The notes beneath the pieces are model-generated. The model saw only the letters and a program-made list of their open reading frames with translations. It searched no databases and was not told where the DNA came from. A program made the translations under genes and the position numbers. Source: Deltaproteobacteria bacterium (lineage in GTDB: Bacteria; Desulfobacterota; Desulfobacteria; Desulfobacterales; QNYZ01). Taken from it: 37,864 nt of DNA. The stretch's first letter is position 1; the number at the start of each line of letters is the position of its first letter. The stretch is from assembly GCA_003973265.1 (NCBI GenBank), contig QNYZ01000069.1:1-37864 (forward strand), given 5' to 3'. Below, piece after piece: positions 36,888-37,864 of this stretch.

Positions 36888-37864
36888 ATGCATACTATCA
36901 GGCGAAATTTTCAATACTATAATATAAACATCCGACAGATCAGCTTATTGCTGCTGATCACCTGCTTTCTGTTTATCAGCCAGTTTGCCCATGCCATCGA
37001 AATCAGCAACTCCCCCATGGCTACCCAGATCCAGAAAGCGCCGCCCAATATCATGTTTGTGATCGATAATTCCGGGAGTATGGATTGGTCGTTTATGGTA
37101 GCAGGTTACGACAGTGGCCAATGGAATGACGATCAAAATTATGTTTTTGACGATCCGGGAGACAACGAATATTCTGGTGTCTTAACCGGAAGCGACCGCG
37201 CCGAGTGGAAATCCCAATGGTCAGAAATAAATAAAATGTACTATAACCCGGATTCGAATTACAAACCCTGGCCTGCGCCGACCCAGGACCCGGCAACAGA
37301 AGGAATTGACCGGCTGCCCAATGCCAGTATGACCAACCCGATCTCCAACCCGTATTTCTTAATGGATGGCGTTACCGATGCAAAAGACGGGTACACGCTG
37401 GATATGACCGATATCTATTATTTGGTTCCCGCAGCAACGTTCGAAGTAATTGTTGATAATCAGGATCCCCCGCCTGGGTTTACTCTGACGGGCGGACCCT
37501 GGAAGGAATCCATCTGGACACCCGAGTGGGACGGCAGTTCAATCTATACCGAATTCAGCGGGTCAACGGCCACTTTTACGCCAGACTTACCCGAAGGTGC
37601 TTTATGGGACGTATCCGTATGGTGGAATTGTTATCAATACAGGGATCAAAACGCCATGGTTACCATTAATTATAGTGGCGGCATGGATACGGTGTTTATG
37701 GATCAGCGCTCAACAGCGAATAATTCTGTTGAAGCCGGAGTCTGCGGAGAATGGCTTCCCGTCGGTCACGGCCCCTATCTTTTCGATGCTGGCACAGCGG
37801 GCAGTGTCGGTATTTCGCGCCACGCCGGGAGTACGCCTGACACGTCAACAATTGCCGATGCTGT
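36888..37864 (+). CDS. pilY1: PilY1-like pilus adhesin, N-terminal part with golvesin-like domain
   Basis: Open to the window end (325 complete codons), so only the N-terminus is seen. A signal peptide (LLLLITCFLFISQFAHA-like hydrophobic stretch, cleavage after AHA near residue 40) is followed by APPNIMFVIDNSGSMDW, a von Willebrand A-type metal-site start (DxSxS), and INKMYYNPDSNYKPWP, a PilY1 hallmark. After that comes a segment (about 185-320) with FEVIVDNQDPPPGFTLTGG, PDLPEGALWDVSVWW, DTVFMDQRS, GPYLFDAGTAGSVGISRHAG and TIADAV at the end. Its strand pattern fits the golvesin/Xly carbohydrate-binding-like domain. PilY1 is the pilus-tip adhesin and assembly factor. GAGGGAG lies before the ATG. 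Confidence 0.9.
   Translation, partial: MHTIRRNFQYYNINIRQISLLLLITCFLFISQFAHAIEISNSPMATQIQKAPPNIMFVIDNSGSMDWSFMVAGYDSGQWNDDQNYVFDDPGDNEYSGVLTGSDRAEWKSQWSEINKMYYNPDSNYKPWPAPTQDPATEGIDRLPNASMTNPISNPYFLMDGVTDAKDGYTLDMTDIYYLVPAATFEVIVDNQDPPPGFTLTGGPWKESIWTPEWDGSSIYTEFSGSTATFTPDLPEGALWDVSVWWNCYQYRDQNAMVTINYSGGMDTVFMDQRSTANNSVEAGVCGEWLPVGHGPYLFDAGTAGSVGISRHAGSTPDTSTIADA

Overview
The window reads as a chromosomal segment of a Gram-negative anaerobe, most likely a Desulfobacterota/Desulfobacterales (sulfate-reducer type) bacterium. This is an inference from gene order (xseA-xseB-ispA-dxs-tlyA; ispF-cysS-uvrB-uvrC), the acetate/propionate activation and symport genes, and the sigma-54 minor-pilin operon. 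No sulfate-reduction gene or rRNA lies in the window to prove it. Coding density is high and no insertion sequence, prophage, CRISPR array, tRNA or rRNA was recognised.

Layout. 0-5.5 kb: the 3' end of ispF, then cysS, uvrB and uvrC on the + strand (cysS/uvrB overlap by 1 base). 5.6-6.5 kb: mdh on the - strand, with a 12-bp tandem repeat in its leader. 6.8-8.7 kb: purC and an overlapping ParB-domain gene. 8.7-24.2 kb: a large acetate/short-chain acyl locus. It holds, on the - strand, a sodium:solute symporter of the VC_2705 type with its small DUF4212 subunit and a cNMP/CBS/DUF294 signalling protein. On the + strand are a small membrane-anchored protein with a dockerin-like loop, acetyl-CoA synthetase, a PrpE/ACSS3-like acyl-CoA synthetase, a stand-alone receiver, and a membrane PAS/degenerate-kinase protein fused to a DnaQ-type exonuclease. 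Convergent to these is a CbrA/CrbS-like symporter-histidine kinase with a translationally coupled small membrane protein. 24.4-26.3 kb: an SPL-like radical SAM protein and a secreted or anchored staphylococcal-nuclease homologue with a C-terminal Ada-like Cys domain. 26.4-34 kb, - strand: an EF-G-like GTPase, then the xseA-xseB-ispA-dxs-tlyA operon. 34.5 kb to the end: a sigma-54 promoter followed by minor pilin genes (fimT/gspH, pilW, pilV, pilX) and the start of pilY1, which runs off the window.

How it fits together. The centre of the window looks like a self-contained module for taking up, sensing and activating acetate or propionate: transport (symporter pair), activation (two AMP-forming acyl-CoA synthetases), and at least three signalling proteins (DUF294, receiver plus kinase-like exonuclease, symporter-kinase). 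The most unusual elements are the degenerate kinase-exonuclease fusion coupled to an output-less receiver, and a DUF294 protein with two cNMP-like domains that both lack the usual cassette Glu. Other points of note are a tlyA gene without a usable ATG/GTG/TTG start, an SPL-like enzyme without the expected catalytic Cys, and a golvesin-like domain inserted in PilY1. All functional statements are from reading the sequence; no database search was run.
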